A DNA stretch of 7,688 bases from Bacteroidales bacterium (GTDB taxonomy: Bacteria > Bacteroidota > Bacteroidia > Bacteroidales > Muribaculaceae), in the NCBI GenBank assembly GCA_019420545.1, contig JAHZGZ010000098.1, positions 1 through 7,688 on the forward strand, in the 5' to 3' direction. The notes beneath the pieces are model-generated. The model saw only the letters and a list, made by a program, of their open reading frames with translations. It did no database searches and had not been told where the DNA came from. Position 1 is the first letter of the stretch, and every line of letters starts with the position of its first letter. Of this stretch, positions 6,335 to 7,688 are shown piece after piece. The position numbers and the translations under genes are program-made.

Positions 6335-7688
6335 TTAGAAGGATATATTGGCTCCGAATGTGACAGTACGCAGGAACGGATAGCGCGATGCATTGGTAAC
6401 CTTGCGTCTGGCTTCAGGATCCCATCCGTCGTTGATATGGGAAATCTCCCACAAGTCGGTACCGGTAACATAGACGCGGAGCGACGAGAGCACTTTGGTC
6501 TTCTGGATAAGATGGGACGGGAGGGTGTAGCCGACGGTCAGGTTCTTCAGACGGAGATATGAGCCGTCCTCGACCGACCATGATGAACACTGATAGTTGT
6601 ATTTATTGATTTCCTGATTGTTGGTAAGCGTAGGGAACTCGCCATTCGGGTTTTCAGGACTCCAGACCTTTCCGATGAATATATTGGATCCGTTCTGATA
6701 GACGGCACGCTGTGGCACGCTCCAGATATCCTTGATATTATTGTTGCCGTCCTGACGCCAGATAGTGCGTTTGCCGGCACCCTGGAACACACAACTGAGA
6801 TCAAATCCCTTCCATTCTATACCAAAATTGAGTGAGAACTGAATCTTTGGATCGTCGGTTCCGAGATATACGATATCGTTCGCGTCAAGCTTTCCGTCGT
6901 GGTTGACATCCTCATACATGTTGTCGCCCAAACGCACAAGGTTAATGTTTCCCTCTCCAACATATGTGTCGGCATAGCGGTTTACATATTTCTCCCGCTG
7001 CTCTTCGTTCTGGATTTTTCCACAATAACGGAAGCCCCATACTGAATTGAGAGGATATCCTTCGCGGTCGGATTTCACTCCGGCTCCGACTGCGGCCGAA
7101 CCTCCACGATTGGTCAGCTCATTGTCGGCATATGTGAATGTGCCGCCTATATGATAGGTAACATTACCGATACGGTCGCGCCAGGTGATATTTCCTTCAT
7201 ATCCCCACGCCTTGAATGCGCCATAGTTGCCTTTGTCGGCCTTGTCGCCGAGAATTTTGGGATAATTGACCTCGATCAGCATGTTGTCGACTTTCTTCCG
7301 GAAAGCCTCTACGGTACCTGAGAGACGATTATTGAAGAAGGAGAAATCCACTGCAACGTTATAGTTCTTGATGCGCTCCCATGTACGGTTGTTTGACGGA
7401 AGTCGACCGCTGGTATCAATGTACGATACAAGGCTTCCTCCGATAAGTGTCGAGGATGTGGGATTGAAATTGTAAAGCATCGTGCCATCATAAAGCTCTA
7501 TACCAGACTGGTTGCCGACCTCACCGTATGAGGCACGTATTTTGAGGTCGTCGAGGAAACCTCGGCTCCATCCCATGAATTTTTCCTGTGAAATACGCCA
7601 CCCGAGTGAAGTGCCCCAGAAAAATGACCATCTGTTTTCTTTCTTGAATTTGGAACTACCGTCGTAACGGAACTGTCCTTCAATCATA
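6335..7688 (-). CDS. susC: SusC/RagA-family TonB-dependent outer-membrane transporter, C-terminal part
   Basis: TonB-dependent beta-barrel that imports oligosaccharides across the outer membrane together with its SusD partner. Only the last 450 or so residues are in the window; the frame is still open at the edge, and the Met codon at 7687 is internal, since the sequence there (IEGQFRYDGSSKF) matches a barrel strand found mid-protein in this family. Full SusC proteins are about 1000 residues, so the signal peptide, carboxypeptidase-like domain, TonB box and plug are outside. Numbering from that Met, typical SusC features are LKIRASYGEVGNQSG (48-62), EAFRKKVDNMLIEV (127-140), a Ca-binding-like DVNHDGKLDANDIV (260-273) before DPKIQFSLNFGIEWKGFDLS (279-298), and a last strand FLRTVTFGANISF ending in the terminal Phe expected for outer-membrane barrels. 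It is the first operon gene visible here. Confidence 0.95.
   Translation of the reverse strand, partial: MIEGQFRYDGSSKFKKENRWSFFWGTSLGWRISQEKFMGWSRGFLDDLKIRASYGEVGNQSGIELYDGTMLYNFNPTSSTLIGGSLVSYIDTSGRLPSNNRTWERIKNYNVAVDFSFFNNRLSGTVEAFRKKVDNMLIEVNYPKILGDKADKGNYGAFKAWGYEGNITWRDRIGNVTYHIGGTFTYADNELTNRGGSAAVGAGVKSDREGYPLNSVWGFRYCGKIQNEEQREKYVNRYADTYVGEGNINLVRLGDNMYEDVNHDGKLDANDIVYLGTDDPKIQFSLNFGIEWKGFDLSCVFQGAGKRTIWRQDGNNNIKDIWSVPQRAVYQNGSNIFIGKVWSPENPNGEFPTLTNNQEINKYNYQCSSWSVEDGSYLRLKNLTVGYTLPSHLIQKTKVLSSLRVYVTGTDLWEISHINDGWDPEARRKVTNASRYPFLRTVTFGANISF

Larger units (their letters stand above)
1664..7688 (-). other. Polysaccharide utilization locus (PUL), 3' end of operon susC-susD-SGBP-lyase
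   Basis: Four genes on one strand, with spacers of 19, 20 and 57 nt, form a typical PUL core: importer, lid, surface binder and depolymerase. All three complete products carry lipoprotein signal peptides. The 3' boundary is clear: the lyase is followed by a stem-loop and a convergent housekeeping gene. The 5' side, where a regulator (hybrid two-component system, ECF-sigma/anti-sigma pair or other) and further enzymes would be expected, is not in the window. Grouping into one transcript is inferred from spacing; no internal promoter was recognised. Confidence 0.88.

Noticed and set aside
6316..6471. 52-residue N-terminal extension of SusD from an upstream ATG
   Set aside because: It overlaps the end of susC and would bury the lipoprotein signal peptide; the ATG at 6315 fits both the signal peptide and the spacing.

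Overview
The window looks like a chromosomal segment from a gut-type member of the Bacteroidales. The evidence is the SusC/SusD gene pair, lipoprotein signal peptides with acidic residues right after the lipidated cysteine, A-rich leaders in place of Shine-Dalgarno sequences, and a class III fructose-1,6-bisphosphatase of the Bacteroidetes/Firmicutes kind. The mid-range base composition would suit Muribaculaceae or a related family, but the genus is only a guess.

Layout: nt 1-1567 (+ strand) is the C-terminal four-fifths or so of a class III fructose-1,6-bisphosphatase gene, a housekeeping gluconeogenesis enzyme; its 5' end lies outside the window. Nt 1568-1663 is a short gap between converging genes, holding a 12-bp perfect stem-loop that probably ends transcription from both sides. 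Nt 1664-7688 (- strand) is the downstream end of a polysaccharide utilization locus (PUL). In transcription order it reads: 3' part of susC (7688-6335), susD (6315-4588), a lipoprotein with three Ig-like repeats and a C-terminal candidate glycan-binding domain (4567-3116), and a lipoprotein polysaccharide lyase of the alginate-lyase superfamily (3058-1664). Spacers are 19, 20 and 57 nt, so the four genes are very likely one operon whose promoter lies upstream of susC, outside the window.

Working model (inference from family knowledge): the Ig-repeat lipoprotein and SusD hold an anionic, uronic-acid-containing glycan at the cell surface, the lyase cuts it by beta-elimination, and the SusC TonB-dependent transporter imports the oligosaccharides with SusD as its lid. 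The substrate cannot be fixed from sequence; alginate or glucuronan are the best guesses because the lyase resembles the alginate-lyase superfamily (PL38/PL5-like). No regulator, second lyase, monomer-processing enzyme, tRNA, rRNA, CRISPR array or insertion sequence is visible. No clearly new system was found. The least explained parts are the C-terminal domain of the Ig-repeat protein and the exact family and substrate of the lyase.
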